A stretch of DNA of 64,000 bases. Source: Burkholderia sp. Ax-1719. Lineage in GTDB: Bacteria; Pseudomonadota; Gammaproteobacteria; Burkholderiales; Burkholderiaceae. Under the pieces are notes generated by a model that saw nothing but the letters and a program-made list of their open reading frames with translations, was not told the origin of the DNA and did no database searches. Shown piece by piece: positions 43,966 to 53,143 of this stretch (the stretch's first letter is position 1; every line of letters starts with the position of its first letter). The DNA is taken from contig NZ_VWWJ01000005.1 in NCBI RefSeq assembly GCF_011753055.1, forward strand, positions 343,422-407,421, read 5' to 3'. A program made the translations under genes and the position numbers.

Positions 43966-44379
43966 GATGCTGTCCTTCACGCAGGTTTGAATTAAAACTA
44001 TATCGCCAGATTGCTTTGCGCCGGTTATTCGGTGCAATGGATGAATGTGCGAAAAATATCAAAACAATCGCGATATCAATTTACAAAATCAGGTCAATCA
44101 GGACGCGAATTCATGGCTCGGATCCTGAGCGCGTAAGCCTGGCGTGGTTCACGACTGATGGATAGCCCGATGGGCCGTTTACGCGCCCATCTCTTGATCG
44201 TAATGATGCGTCTATTAAAAAATTGCTCATGATCCGCGCGTTGGCGGCCCGCAAGCTGATCGTTCCTGCGCGCGGGCGTTCGCGTGTTGTCGGCAGAAGG
44301 GGGCGATGTGATCGTCTTCGGGCTTGTCGTAATATATTCGCGAATATAGCGATACGAACCCCGGACCTGGAGGCAAGCA
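43966..44379. other. AT-rich intergenic region upstream of the fdh-linked LysR gene
   Basis: 414 bp of lower GC than its neighbours. It holds the promoter for the membrane protein (-) and for the LysR gene (+), with the palindrome at 44333-44348. I see no coding sequence here on either strand. Confidence 0.4.
44333..44348. promoter_or_regulatory. Palindrome upstream of the LysR gene
   Basis: TATATTCGCGAATATA is a perfect 16-bp palindrome 32 bp before the LysR start, in AT-rich DNA. It is a probable autoregulatory site and may overlap the promoter -10. Confidence 0.45.
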
Positions 44380-45327
44380 ATGTTTATCCGGCAGCTCAAC
44401 TATCTGGTTACCCTGGCAAAGGAACAGCATTTCGCACGCGCGGCCGAGCTTTGCAACGTCACGCAACCGGCGCTTTCGTCCGCCATCCGCAGTCTTGAGA
44501 ACGAACTGGGCCTGGTGATCGTCAGGCGTGGGCGCCGTTTTCTGGGCTTGACCGAGGAGGGCGAGCGCGTTCTGGGGTGGGCCCGCCAGACGATCGCCGC
44601 ACTCGACCATATGAGGCAGGACGTCTCTGTCTCGAACCTGTTGACGGGGACGGTCAGGATCGGTGTGATTCCGACGACGATGCCGGTCGTGAGCCTGCTC
44701 ATCGCTACCTGCCGTGAGGCGCATCCCCTGCTTCGCTATGCGGTGCGCTCGTTGAGTTCGGATGCCATTCTGCGGCAGCTCGACGAATATGAGCTCGATA
44801 TCGGCTTCACCTATCTCGACGATCATACGCAGGCCGGTTTCGAGGTGCTGCCGCTCTATCGCGAACGCTATGTGCTGGTTTCGCCGACGGGATCTGACGA
44901 TGACGCGCGTGCCGGCAGCGGCCGTTGGGACGCCCTTGGCGATCTCCAGTTCGGGCTGCTGGATTCCTCCATGCAGAACCGCCAGGTGATCAACGCCGCT
45001 TTCCGTCGCGCCGGCGTGCAACCCAAGGTCGTTCTTGAGGCGGATTCGTTGCTGACGTTGATGTCGAACGTGCAGCATGCGGGCCTTCACACGGTGTTGC
45101 CGCATAGCGTGCTCAGCGTCATGGACAGCACCCGGCGCGATGCGGTCACGCCGCTCGAACCGGAACTCACGCGGGAAATCGGTCTGATCGCCCGCGACCT
45201 GCCATCCCGTCCGCCGCTCGTCGCGGCTTTGTGGCGGGTCGCACAATACCTCGACCTGCAGGCCAGTTTCGACGCTTTCCTGGAGCGCCCGCAGGCCAGC
45301 GCCGCTGTATCGGCTGAAGTTTCATAA
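44380..45327 (+). CDS. LysR-type regulator upstream of formate dehydrogenase
   Basis: 315 aa. Helix-turn-helix in HFARAAELCNVTQPALSSAIRSLENELG (residues 17-44); the start MFIRQLNYLVTLAKEQHF is of the OxyR/CynR-like branch. GTVRIGVIPTTMPVVSLLI begins the effector domain. It precedes the NAD-dependent formate dehydrogenase gene on the same strand by 155 bp, an arrangement seen for LysR activators of fdh genes. Formate or a C1 compound as effector is inference. Confidence 0.88.
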   Translation: MFIRQLNYLVTLAKEQHFARAAELCNVTQPALSSAIRSLENELGLVIVRRGRRFLGLTEEGERVLGWARQTIAALDHMRQDVSVSNLLTGTVRIGVIPTTMPVVSLLIATCREAHPLLRYAVRSLSSDAILRQLDEYELDIGFTYLDDHTQAGFEVLPLYRERYVLVSPTGSDDDARAGSGRWDALGDLQFGLLDSSMQNRQVINAAFRRAGVQPKVVLEADSLLTLMSNVQHAGLHTVLPHSVLSVMDSTRRDAVTPLEPELTREIGLIARDLPSRPPLVAALWRVAQYLDLQASFDAFLERPQASAAVSAEVS

Positions 45328-45482
45328 GCCGCGTTTATCAGCTGATACGTCGAAACGATTGGATCGCCATTGTGCTTCTCGTTGACACTCTGTCCGTCGA
45401 TCGATCGCCGCAGCAAAGCGATCGGACAGCCGGCGGCGTCAAGGGCCCCGGTTCCTCGCCCATCAGAGTGGAGACAGATATC

Positions 45483-46685
45483 GTGGCAAAAATTGTTTGT
45501 GTGCTGTATGACGATCCGGTCAACGGTATGCCGAAGCAGTACGCCCGCGACACCCTTCCTGAAATCACGCGCTATCCCGATGGCCAGACCACGCCGACGC
45601 CCCGGGCGATCGACTTCACGCCCGGCCATTTGCTGGGTTGCGTGTCAGGTGAACTGGGCCTGCGCAAGTATCTGGAATCGAACGATCATCAACTGGTGGT
45701 GACGTCCAGCAAGGACGGCGCCGACAGCGTGCTCGACCGCGAACTGCACGACGCCGAAATCGTGATCTCGCAACCGTTCTGGCCGGCCTATATGACGGCC
45801 GAGCGCATTGCGAAAGCGCCGAAGCTCAAGATGATCGTCACGGCCGGGATCGGTTCGGATCACACCGATCTGCAGGCCGCGATGGATCGCGGCATCACCG
45901 TGGCGGAGGTCACCTATTGCAACAGCAACAGCGTGGCCGAGCATGTCGTCATGACCACGCTGGCGCTGGTGCGTAATTATATTCCTTCGCACAACATAGC
46001 AAACAATGGAGGATGGAATATCGCGGACTGCGTCGAGCGTTCGTATGACGTCGAAGGCATGAACGTGGGTACCGTCGCCGCCGGGCGCATTGGGCTGCGC
46101 GTGCTGCGCCTGCTCAAGCCTTTCGACATGAAGTTGCACTATCTCGATCGCCACCGTTTGCCTGAATCGGTGGAGAAAGAGCTCAATCTCACGCATCACA
46201 CGAGTCTCGAAAGCCTGACGCGCGTGTGCGATGTGGTGACGCTGAACTGTCCGCTGCATCCGGAAACCGAGCACATGATCAACGCGGCGTCGCTGAAACA
46301 CTTCAAGCGCGGCGCTTATCTGATCAATACCGCTCGCGGCAAGCTATGCGATCGGGACGCGATTGTCGATGCGTTGAAAAGCGGTCAACTGGCGGGCTAT
46401 GGCGGCGACGTCTGGTTCCCGCAGCCCGCTCCGGCCGATCATCCGTGGCGCAGCATGCCGCATCAAGGCATGACGCCGCACATCTCCGGCACGAGCCTTT
46501 CCGCGCAGGCGCGCTATGCGGCGGGGACGCGCGAAATCCTCGAATGCTATTTTGAGGGCCGGCCGATCCGCGACGAATATCTGATCGTGCAGGGCGGCAA
46601 GCTCGCCGGCGTTGGCGCACATTCGTACAGCGCGGGCAACGCGACAAAGGGCTCAGAGGAAGCCGCGCGCTTCAAGGTGGCCTGA
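45483..46685 (+). CDS. fdh: NAD-dependent formate dehydrogenase (D-2-hydroxyacid dehydrogenase type)
   Basis: 400 aa from the GTG at 45483, which has GGAGACAGATATC just upstream; this start reproduces the MAK-x-VCVLYDDPVNG start of known bacterial FDH. Close resemblance to the metal-free FDH of Pseudomonas sp. 101: IDFTPGHLLGCVSGELGLRK, VISQPFWPAYMTAERIAKA, the NAD loop VGTVAAGRIG, and the active-site histidine in MTPHISGTSLSAQARYA. It oxidises formate to CO2 with NAD+. It overlaps no gene but HPP follows after 5 bp, so they are co-transcribed. Confidence 0.96.
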   Translation: MAKIVCVLYDDPVNGMPKQYARDTLPEITRYPDGQTTPTPRAIDFTPGHLLGCVSGELGLRKYLESNDHQLVVTSSKDGADSVLDRELHDAEIVISQPFWPAYMTAERIAKAPKLKMIVTAGIGSDHTDLQAAMDRGITVAEVTYCNSNSVAEHVVMTTLALVRNYIPSHNIANNGGWNIADCVERSYDVEGMNVGTVAAGRIGLRVLRLLKPFDMKLHYLDRHRLPESVEKELNLTHHTSLESLTRVCDVVTLNCPLHPETEHMINAASLKHFKRGAYLINTARGKLCDRDAIVDALKSGQLAGYGGDVWFPQPAPADHPWRSMPHQGMTPHISGTSLSAQARYAAGTREILECYFEGRPIRDEYLIVQGGKLAGVGAHSYSAGNATKGSEEAARFKVA

Positions 46686-46690
46686 CGCCT

Positions 46691-47197
46691 ATGACGACCC
46701 CGGCCGCCACTTCCGCTGGCGCCAACGGGGCCGCAACGTGGCGCAGCCAGGCCGGCAGCATTCTGTTTGCCGGCCTGGGCGCATTCGTTGCATTGGCGCT
46801 CGTGGGCTTGCTGGCACAAGAGACCTCGGCACCCTGGATTCTCGGTTCGTTCGGGGCCACCTGTGTTTTGCTGTTTGGCTTTCCCGCCAGTCCGTTTTCG
46901 CAACCGCGCAACATCATCGGCGGACATGTCCTCACTTCGCTTACGGGCCTGCTCTGTTTGCATCTGTTTGGGCCGGGATATCTGCCGATGGCCATCGCCG
47001 CAGCATGTGCACTGATGCTGATGATGCTGACGCGAACGGTTCATCCGCCGGCGGGCAGCAATCCCGTCATCATCTTTGCCGCGCAACCAGGCTGGTCTTT
47101 CCTGGTACTCCCAACGATGATAGGCGCGGTTTCGCTGGTCGTGATCGGCTGGCTCTACTGGGCGGTGTTGCGACGCGGCGCCTGGCCGCGCCGGTAG
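46691..47197 (+). CDS. HPP-family integral membrane protein
   Basis: 168 aa with about five TM helices. The family motif is in RTVHPPAGSNPVI. Other recognisable parts are SFGATCVLLFGFPASPFSQPRNIIGGH. HPP proteins have been linked to nitrite transport in chloroplasts and cyanobacteria, and are otherwise uncharacterised. The gene begins 5 bp after fdh, so it may serve anion (formate or nitrite) movement across the membrane; that is inference from position. Confidence 0.9.
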   Translation: MTTPAATSAGANGAATWRSQAGSILFAGLGAFVALALVGLLAQETSAPWILGSFGATCVLLFGFPASPFSQPRNIIGGHVLTSLTGLLCLHLFGPGYLPMAIAAACALMLMMLTRTVHPPAGSNPVIIFAAQPGWSFLVLPTMIGAVSLVVIGWLYWAVLRRGAWPRR

Positions 47198-47259
47198 TCG
47201 TTCAGTGAGGACCCAGCGTGAGCGAGGCCGATGCGCGACACACATCGCGCCCGCTCACG

Positions 47260-48252
47260 TCACGCAAGATCGAGCACCAGCGTTGGGCTTTGCGCGCCGG
47301 ACACGCAAACCATCATGACCTTGTTCGCGGCTCTATCGGCAGTCGTGAGCACGGCATCGCGATGCGAGGGACAACCGGCCAGCACACGGGTTTCACACGC
47401 GCCGCATAAACCCTCGCGGCAGCTATAGTCGACATCGACGCCCGCTTCGAGCAGCACATCGAGCAACGGCACGCCTTCCGGTACGCGCAAATGTCGCCCG
47501 GACTTCGCAAGTTCGACGGTATAGCCGTGTTGCGTCACATCGACCAGCGGAGCCGTCGCGGCAAAGCGCTCGATGTGCACATGGCGGATACCCGCTTGCG
47601 CACAAGCGGCTTCGAATGCATTCAACATCGGATTCGGCCCGCAGCAATAGGCATGAACATCGGCAGGCTGTTGCGCGAGCAGAGCCGCGAGATCGAACGG
47701 CCGCCCCTGATGTTCGGCGTCGAAGTGCAGATGCACGCTGCCATCGGCGGCATCGAGTTCATCCAGATACGCAGCCTGCGAGCGCTCGCGCGCGCAATAG
47801 ACGAGATGCACGCTGCGGCCCGCTTCCCGCAGACGCCGGTACATGCACAACATCGGCGTGATGCCGATGCCGCCCGCGATCAGCACCGTCGACGCTGCAT
47901 TCTCGTCCAGCGCAAAGTGATTGCGCGGTGCGCCAATCGTCACGACCGCGCCACAACGCAACTGCTCGTGCACATAACGCGAGCCGCCGCGGCTGTTTGC
48001 GTCCGCGAGTACGCCAATCACGTAACGGTCCACATCGTCCGGCGAATTCACGAGCGAATAGCTGCGAATGAGCCCACCAGGAAGATGCAGATCGATATGC
48101 GCGCCCGGCGTGAAGCGCGGAAAGCGTTCCTTGCCGGCTGGCACCAGTTCGATGCCGAGTACGCGCTCCGCTTCATGGCGCAACGTGCGCACGCGTGCTT
48201 CGATGCGCGCAAGTGGGGGATTCGCGCTCGCGTCGCCGGTTGGATGTTGCAT
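47260..48252 (-). CDS. Phthalate/vanillate-type oxygenase reductase (FMN, NAD, 2Fe-2S)
   Basis: 330 aa. Ferredoxin-NADP reductase-like N-terminus with the flavin motif RSYSLVNSP, a nucleotide-binding centre GGIGITPMLCMYRRL, and a C-terminal plant-type [2Fe-2S] domain with Cys ligands in DYSCREGLCGACETRVLAGCPSHRD. This order (FMN, NAD, ferredoxin) defines class IA reductases such as VanB and phthalate dioxygenase reductase. Starts 35 bp after the Rieske oxygenase stop; both are one operon, and the reductase would pass electrons to that oxygenase. Confidence 0.94.
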   Translation of the reverse strand: MQHPTGDASANPPLARIEARVRTLRHEAERVLGIELVPAGKERFPRFTPGAHIDLHLPGGLIRSYSLVNSPDDVDRYVIGVLADANSRGGSRYVHEQLRCGAVVTIGAPRNHFALDENAASTVLIAGGIGITPMLCMYRRLREAGRSVHLVYCARERSQAAYLDELDAADGSVHLHFDAEHQGRPFDLAALLAQQPADVHAYCCGPNPMLNAFEAACAQAGIRHVHIERFAATAPLVDVTQHGYTVELAKSGRHLRVPEGVPLLDVLLEAGVDVDYSCREGLCGACETRVLAGCPSHRDAVLTTADRAANKVMMVCVSGAQSPTLVLDLA

Positions 48253-48287
48253 GGTTGCAGACTCTCGTGAGGTGGAAAGCAGGCGTA

Positions 48288-49631
48288 TCAAGACGTCTGA
48301 TCGACAGGCGCGTCGTCGCGCGCTTCGTGCGCAGCCTCATTGCGCGCCCCGTGCACCGAGAAGAAACGCGCGCCATTGACTTTCTGGCCAATCGCCGCTT
48401 CATAGGCTTCGCGCACGCTCGGCGGCTGCCCGTATTGACCGATGAAATCGCGCAGATACGCACCCAGCAGCGGATGCGCCGACAACTCCGCCAATGGCAA
48501 GCCATTGATCATTTCATCGCGGCACGCCGACGGCAAAAACACATTCTCGTTTTTTGCGCTATCGGTGATCAGGCCTTTGGGCGTTGCGCCTGCCGCCACC
48601 GCTTCAAGCTCCTCGAAGAAGCGCCGGCGCAGCATCACGATGCCGCGATCGCTAGCACCGAGCGTCTCGCGCGTGCGATCGGTGATCGCACCTTGACCGA
48701 CCCAGGCAGCAAAGTCCTGATTGGCTACGTGACTAGTGATCCATTCGCCGTGCTCGTCGCGCAGCGGTCCATACCACGCGGGAATATGCTGCTGGACATA
48801 CGGCTCCTGTTCTTTGGGCACCTTGTTGTAGACCCACAGCACGCTCAGCGTATTTTCATCGTCGATGGGCACGCGCCATTCGAAGTGATGGCCGAGATAA
48901 AAACCATTGGGCCACAACGTCACACGCCCGGTCGTCCACATCGGATTCTGCTCGGTCTCGTGTGCGCGCAGGCGCTTGTAGACAAAGCCATATTCGAATT
49001 CTTCGTATTTCGTTTCCAGATGCGTTGGCACATGTTCGGAGTGGCGGTCCTGCTGACGTTCAGTCCAATTGTTGTGCGTCCATTCAAAATGAATCGGATC
49101 GATCGAGTTTTCCTGGCACTGAAACCAGTTGCAGGGAATCTCCGCCATGACGACCTGCGCAAAGCCATTCGTATAACTAAACGGTTCCCAGTCCGGCAAT
49201 TCCGGCGCGGGCGACGGACCCATGTAGGCCCATACCATGCCGGCCTTGGCCCGCACTTCGTAGGCCGTGATGCGTGTCTTCTGGCGCAGGCGCGCTTGCG
49301 TATCGACGATCTCTTCGTACGGCTGATGCGTGCATTGGCCCTTCGAGTCGAATTCCCAGCCGTGATACGCGCAACGCAGGCCGCATTGTTCGACGAAGCC
49401 AAACGCGAGATCGGCGTTGCGATGCGGACAGCGACGTTGCACGAGGCCGAAATTGCCGCTCAAATCCTTGTACAGCACGAGGTCTTCGCCAAACAGACGA
49501 ATAGGGCGCACGGATTGATCGTCGAATTCCGCGACGCCGGCCACCGGGTGCCAGTAGCGCCGCAAATAGTTGCCCATCGGCGTGCCTGGCCCAACTTCGG
49601 TGAGCATTTTATTTTTTTCCTGGCTCAGCAT
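48288..49631 (-). CDS. Rieske oxygenase alpha subunit, phthalate 4,5-dioxygenase (Pht3-like) group
   Basis: 447 aa. Rieske [2Fe-2S] ligands C-x-H-x16-C-x2-H are seen in RRCPHRNADLAFGFVEQCGLRCAYHGW. The mononuclear iron site is in QENSIDPIHFEWTH. The N-terminus MLSQEKNKMLTEVGPGTPMG is that of phthalate 4,5-dioxygenase and related single-subunit oxygenases, which include demethylases. Paired with the VanB-type reductase. Since a formate dehydrogenase lies on the other side, an O-demethylation that yields formaldehyde is a possible reaction, but this cannot be deduced from sequence. Confidence 0.93.
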   Translation of the reverse strand: MLSQEKNKMLTEVGPGTPMGNYLRRYWHPVAGVAEFDDQSVRPIRLFGEDLVLYKDLSGNFGLVQRRCPHRNADLAFGFVEQCGLRCAYHGWEFDSKGQCTHQPYEEIVDTQARLRQKTRITAYEVRAKAGMVWAYMGPSPAPELPDWEPFSYTNGFAQVVMAEIPCNWFQCQENSIDPIHFEWTHNNWTERQQDRHSEHVPTHLETKYEEFEYGFVYKRLRAHETEQNPMWTTGRVTLWPNGFYLGHHFEWRVPIDDENTLSVLWVYNKVPKEQEPYVQQHIPAWYGPLRDEHGEWITSHVANQDFAAWVGQGAITDRTRETLGASDRGIVMLRRRFFEELEAVAAGATPKGLITDSAKNENVFLPSACRDEMINGLPLAELSAHPLLGAYLRDFIGQYGQPPSVREAYEAAIGQKVNGARFFSVHGARNEAAHEARDDAPVDQTS

Positions 49632-49822
49632 GGTCTGTGTCCTCCAATGTGGGGAGCGCTGCCCGGCTTGTGCTGCAAGGCTTCAGCGATGCATTCATTC
49701 TTGGCGACGTGAAGGCGTCGCACAACCTTCCCAAAAGCCAAAGAGGTTGCCGATCGTCTCAGACGCGCAGCGAGATTGAACGCTGAAAGGGCGTATTCCA
49801 AAGATGGTCGTCCACACCCAAA

Positions 49823-49837
49823 TGAGAATCATTGCTA
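49823..49837. promoter_or_regulatory. Fur-box-like sequence upstream of the DUF2325 gene
   Basis: TGAGAATCATTGCTA compared with the 7-1-7 Fur core TGATAAT-N-ATTATCA has most positions matching in the left arm and five of seven in the right. It is 62-76 bp upstream of the DUF2325 start. Fur or a manganese regulator could bind. Confidence 0.5.
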
Positions 49838-49898
49838 ATATGAGGGCGAAGAATAGGCAGGCAAATTCCAGCGCTGATATCTGCGAGGATGGAACGGA

Positions 49899-50579
49899 AT
49901 GACGGCAACGAATCTGAACTGGCTAGACCTCTGTGATGAGCACGGCAGAGTGGTCCGAGAGTTAGGGCGTGCGCAGCGGCGCGCATCGGCCGTCATCGTC
50001 GAGCAGGCCAGGAAGATCGCAGCGCTGGAGGCGCAGGCGATGCAATTGCGGGCCGCAGTGATGATCCGCGAAACCGCGCTCGCCTGGGCCAAAGAAGAAT
50101 TGACGGAAGTGAAGACGGCAATTGCAGGGCTGCCAAAGCGTCTCGCGCTGGCGCAGCAGGTGCGAGAGCTTGAGGCCAGAATTCATGCGCTGATGCGAGG
50201 CGAGGCCAGCACGGCGCCGCGATCGCGCCGCGAGACGGCGGTAAAGCCAAAGCGCGAAGCTGCCGCGCTACCGGCTGACCGCAGAAAAGTCGTGATCTGG
50301 ATTGGTCAGGATCGCCAACAAACCGCGAAAGCCGAACTCGCGCTTGCTGAGACCGGCGTGCGACTCGTGCGCACGAATGCCGCCGACGCGGAGCAGCTCA
50401 GGCAAGGCCTGGCGGACGCCGATCTCGTCATCTGCCAGGCTGGCTGCGTGAGTCACGGCGACTGGTGGCGCGTCAGGGATTATTGTTCCCGTACCGGCAA
50501 GCAATGCGTGCTCGTCGAGCAACCCGACGCGCTCGATCGGGTCATTGCATCCCGCGCACCCGTGGCTTCAGGCGATTAA
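49899..50579 (+). CDS. DUF2325 domain-containing protein with coiled-coil N-terminus
   Basis: 226 aa. Residues 15-110 are coiled-coil-like (ALEAQAMQLRAAVMIRETALAWAKEELTEVKT). Residues 125-215 match the DUF2325 fold, with KVVIWIGQDRQQTAKAELALAETG and QAGCVSHGDWWRVRDYCSRTGKQ. Function is unknown. It has a Fur-like box in front and its stop overlaps the mntH stop by 4 bp in convergent orientation. DUF2325 genes are often found beside metal-uptake loci, which fits. Fairly sure of the family, not of the role. Confidence 0.85.
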   Translation: MTATNLNWLDLCDEHGRVVRELGRAQRRASAVIVEQARKIAALEAQAMQLRAAVMIRETALAWAKEELTEVKTAIAGLPKRLALAQQVRELEARIHALMRGEASTAPRSRRETAVKPKREAAALPADRRKVVIWIGQDRQQTAKAELALAETGVRLVRTNAADAEQLRQGLADADLVICQAGCVSHGDWWRVRDYCSRTGKQCVLVEQPDALDRVIASRAPVASGD

Positions 50580-51883
50580 ACGCCCAAACCCGGCAACGCC
50601 ACCCCGAAGGTTTCCAGCAGCAAGACGCCGTTCAGCAGAAGGATCAGGCAGGCAGCGGCAATCGCTGCCGCGTCGGTGAGCGGGCCGTTGGCAAATTCCC
50701 CCATGAGGTCGCGCCGCCGCGTGAAGTGCACGAGGGCGAGCATTGGCACGGGCAGCGCAAACGACAGCACCACCTGGCTGACGATCAGCGCCTGCGTGGC
50801 GTTCACGCCAAGCGCGACGACCACGAACGCGGGCGCCATCGTGACGAGTCGGCGCAACCAGACCGGAATCCGGAAGCCGACAAAGCCTTGCATGATCATC
50901 TGTCCCGCCATCGTACCCACCACCGAACTGGACACGCCGGAGCAGAGCAGCGAAACCAGAAAGAGGCTGGCCGCGCCCGCGCCCAGCAGCGGCGTCAACG
51001 TCTGATATGCCGTGCTGATTTCGGTGATGTCCTTGTGGTCCGCATGAAAGGCGGCGCTCGCCATGATGACCATCGCCATGTTGACGAGCCCGGCGATCGA
51101 GAGCGCGACGATCACCTCCAGATTCGAGAAGCAGATCAGCATGCGCCGCTCGCTGGCCGTGTTGCTTGCGATGCGGCTTTGCGCGAGTCCCGAATGCAGA
51201 TAGATTGCGTGCGGCATCACGGTCGCGCCGACGATGCCCGCTGCAAGCATCAACGCACCGCCGCCCGGCATCGACGGCACGATCGCATTACGCGCCACTT
51301 CGGACCACGCAACCGGCGCGATCAGCATCTCGGCGAGGTAACACAGGCCAATCACGCCGACCAGCGCGCCGATCACGATCTCCATCGGGCGGAAGCCGTT
51401 TTTTTCGAACAGCAGGATGGCATAGGTGACGATCGCCGTGATTCCCATGCCTGCAATCAAGGGCATTTTGCAGAGCAACGCAAGCGCAATGGCGCCGCCG
51501 AGAAATTCGGCGAGATCGGTGGCCATCGCCGCCACTTCGCTGACCGCCCACATCGCGTACACCACCGGAGGCGAAAACTGCTCGCGGCAGAGTTCCGCGA
51601 GATTGCGGCCAGTGACGATCCCCAGCCTGGCCGAGAGCGCCTGAAGCAGCATCGCCACGAGATTGGCCGCGAGCACGACCCACAGCAGCGAGTAGCCGAA
51701 ACCTGCGCCCGCCTGGATGTTGGTCGCGAAGTTGCCCGGGTCCATATAGGCGATCGAGGCGATCACGGCGGGGCCCGCGAACAGCAGTAGCGAACGCGGT
51801 CCGCGCGGGCCGCCCGCAAGCACTTCGCGGATCGCAGTTGTCGCGCGGCCGGTGAGCGTGCCTCTGTCTGTCACCGTGTTCAT
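50576..51883 (-). CDS. mntH: Nramp-family divalent metal (Mn/Fe) transporter
   Basis: 435 aa, about 11 TM helices. The metal-binding TM1 motif is DPGNFAT (residues 49-55) and TM6 has VMPHAIYLHSG, both exact for Nramp/MntH. It imports Mn2+ with protons. It follows the Mn-superoxide dismutase gene on the same strand after 90 bp, so the two may be co-transcribed and act together to supply the enzyme with manganese. Convergent overlap of 4 bp with the DUF2325 gene. Confidence 0.93.
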   Translation of the reverse strand: MNTVTDRGTLTGRATTAIREVLAGGPRGPRSLLLFAGPAVIASIAYMDPGNFATNIQAGAGFGYSLLWVVLAANLVAMLLQALSARLGIVTGRNLAELCREQFSPPVVYAMWAVSEVAAMATDLAEFLGGAIALALLCKMPLIAGMGITAIVTYAILLFEKNGFRPMEIVIGALVGVIGLCYLAEMLIAPVAWSEVARNAIVPSMPGGGALMLAAGIVGATVMPHAIYLHSGLAQSRIASNTASERRMLICFSNLEVIVALSIAGLVNMAMVIMASAAFHADHKDITEISTAYQTLTPLLGAGAASLFLVSLLCSGVSSSVVGTMAGQMIMQGFVGFRIPVWLRRLVTMAPAFVVVALGVNATQALIVSQVVLSFALPVPMLALVHFTRRRDLMGEFANGPLTDAAAIAAACLILLLNGVLLLETFGVALPGLGV

Positions 51884-51973
51884 CGAAACCTCCCGCGCGA
51901 CGCCGGGCGTCAGGCGATGGAAATGTGCTTCGTTATGCAGATCATCGAGATCGTGCGGACGATCCGGCGGCGA

Positions 51974-52597
51974 TTATGCGCGTGCGGCTGCGTAGCGTCG
52001 GGCGACTTCCTGCCAGTCGACGACGTTGTAGAACGCGCCAATATATTCGGGGCGGCGGTTCTGGTACTTCAGGTAGTACGCGTGCTCCCACACATCGAGC
52101 CCGAGTATCGGCGTATTGCCCGACATCAGCCCGGCCATCAGCGGACTATCCTGGTTGCCGGTGCTTTCCACCACGAGCTTGCCCTGCGCGTTGACGCTCA
52201 GCCACGCCCAGCCGCTGCCAAAGCGCGTGAGCGCGGCTTTGGTGAAGGCGTCCTTGAACGCGTCGAAGCCGCCCAGATCGGCGTCGATTGCGGCTCGCAG
52301 CGCGCCGTCCGGCTCGCCGCCGCCGTGCGGTGACATGACCTTCCAGAACAGGCTGTGATTGGCATGGCCGCCGCCGTTGTTACGCACGGCGAGGCGCAGC
52401 GCTTCGGGCAGCGACTCGATGCGCGCGATCAGCGTCTCGACCGGCAGGTCCTGAAACTCCGTGCCTTCCAGCGCGGCGTTGAGATTGTTGACGTAAGTCT
52501 GATGATGCTTCGAGTGATGGATCTCCATCGTGCGGGTATCGATATGCGGTTCGAGCGCATCGACCGCGTACGGCAGTTCGGGCAAAACGTAGGGCAT
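51974..52597 (-). CDS. sodA: Superoxide dismutase, manganese type
   Basis: 207 aa Fe/Mn-SOD family. Metal ligands are recognisable: HSKHHQTYV at the first helix, [15 protein letters not shown] for the second, and [11 protein letters not shown] for the Asp and His near the C-terminus. The residue context GGGHANHS, with GNQDSPLM carrying the active-site glutamine on the C-terminal side, is that of MnSOD rather than FeSOD. Its upstream neighbour has a Fur box and its downstream neighbour is MntH, so manganese SOD would be made when iron is scarce. Confidence 0.92.
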   Translation of the reverse strand: MPYVLPELPYAVDALEPHIDTRTMEIHHSKHHQTYVNNLNAALEGTEFQDLPVETLIARIESLPEALRLAVRNNGGGHANHSLFWKVMSPHGGGEPDGALRAAIDADLGGFDAFKDAFTKAALTRFGSGWAWLSVNAQGKLVVESTGNQDSPLMAGLMSGNTPILGLDVWEHAYYLKYQNRRPEYIGAFYNVVDWQEVARRYAAARA

Positions 52598-52651
52598 CGG
52601 GTGACTCCTTGCAGGCTGGCCGTGTTGCCAGCGGGTTGGTCGGCAGGTGGA

Positions 52652-53143
52652 TCAGTGCCGCGTGGGACGGTCGACGTTGAGCGCCAGACAGCCCATGCGC
52701 ATGACACGGGTAATGAGGGGATGCGGCCCGTGAGCGGCCACATGCGAAATCAGGGCGAGATGCGAGACGCGGCTGTGCTGCAACGCGGCCTCGCGCAGCG
52801 ACGACGGCCGGTCGGCGTCGAGCAGGAGCGCGATCAGCGATTCATGTGCGCGGCAGAGGTAACCGGCGGCGGTGTCGGTATCGCCGTGTTCCAGGTGCAG
52901 ATCGGCGAGGTTGTGGCAGGAGACGACCAGCGCGGCCACGCAATCCTGTGCGCGCCCGGCGGGCGGGGCGACGAGCAACTGGCGCGCGATCGACAGCGCC
53001 TGTTCGTAAGCAGCAAGCGCCGCTGCGCCCGTGCCGCTTTCGTGCGACGCGGCCAGCGCCTGGCGTGTCACGGCTTCCCACTGGGACAAGCTCGGATCTC
53101 TGGCCGGCGAAGCGCCGGCAGCGAGCGTGGCAAGGTGATGCAT
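52652..53143 (-). CDS. TPR-like small protein upstream of sodA (orfX type)
   Basis: 163 aa, wholly helical. Repeating pattern AYEQALSIARQLL and CHNLADLHLEHGDTDTAAGYLCRAHESL looks like tetratricopeptide repeats. A perfect AGGAGG precedes the start. In Pseudomonas aeruginosa a Fur-controlled fagA-fumC-orfX-sodA operon has a small orfX before sodA, and this gene has the same place. A Fur box is 65 bp upstream and sodA follows after 54 bp. Function unknown. Confidence 0.75.
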   Translation of the reverse strand: MHHLATLAAGASPARDPSLSQWEAVTRQALAASHESGTGAAALAAYEQALSIARQLLVAPPAGRAQDCVAALVVSCHNLADLHLEHGDTDTAAGYLCRAHESLIALLLDADRPSSLREAALQHSRVSHLALISHVAAHGPHPLITRVMRMGCLALNVDRPTRH

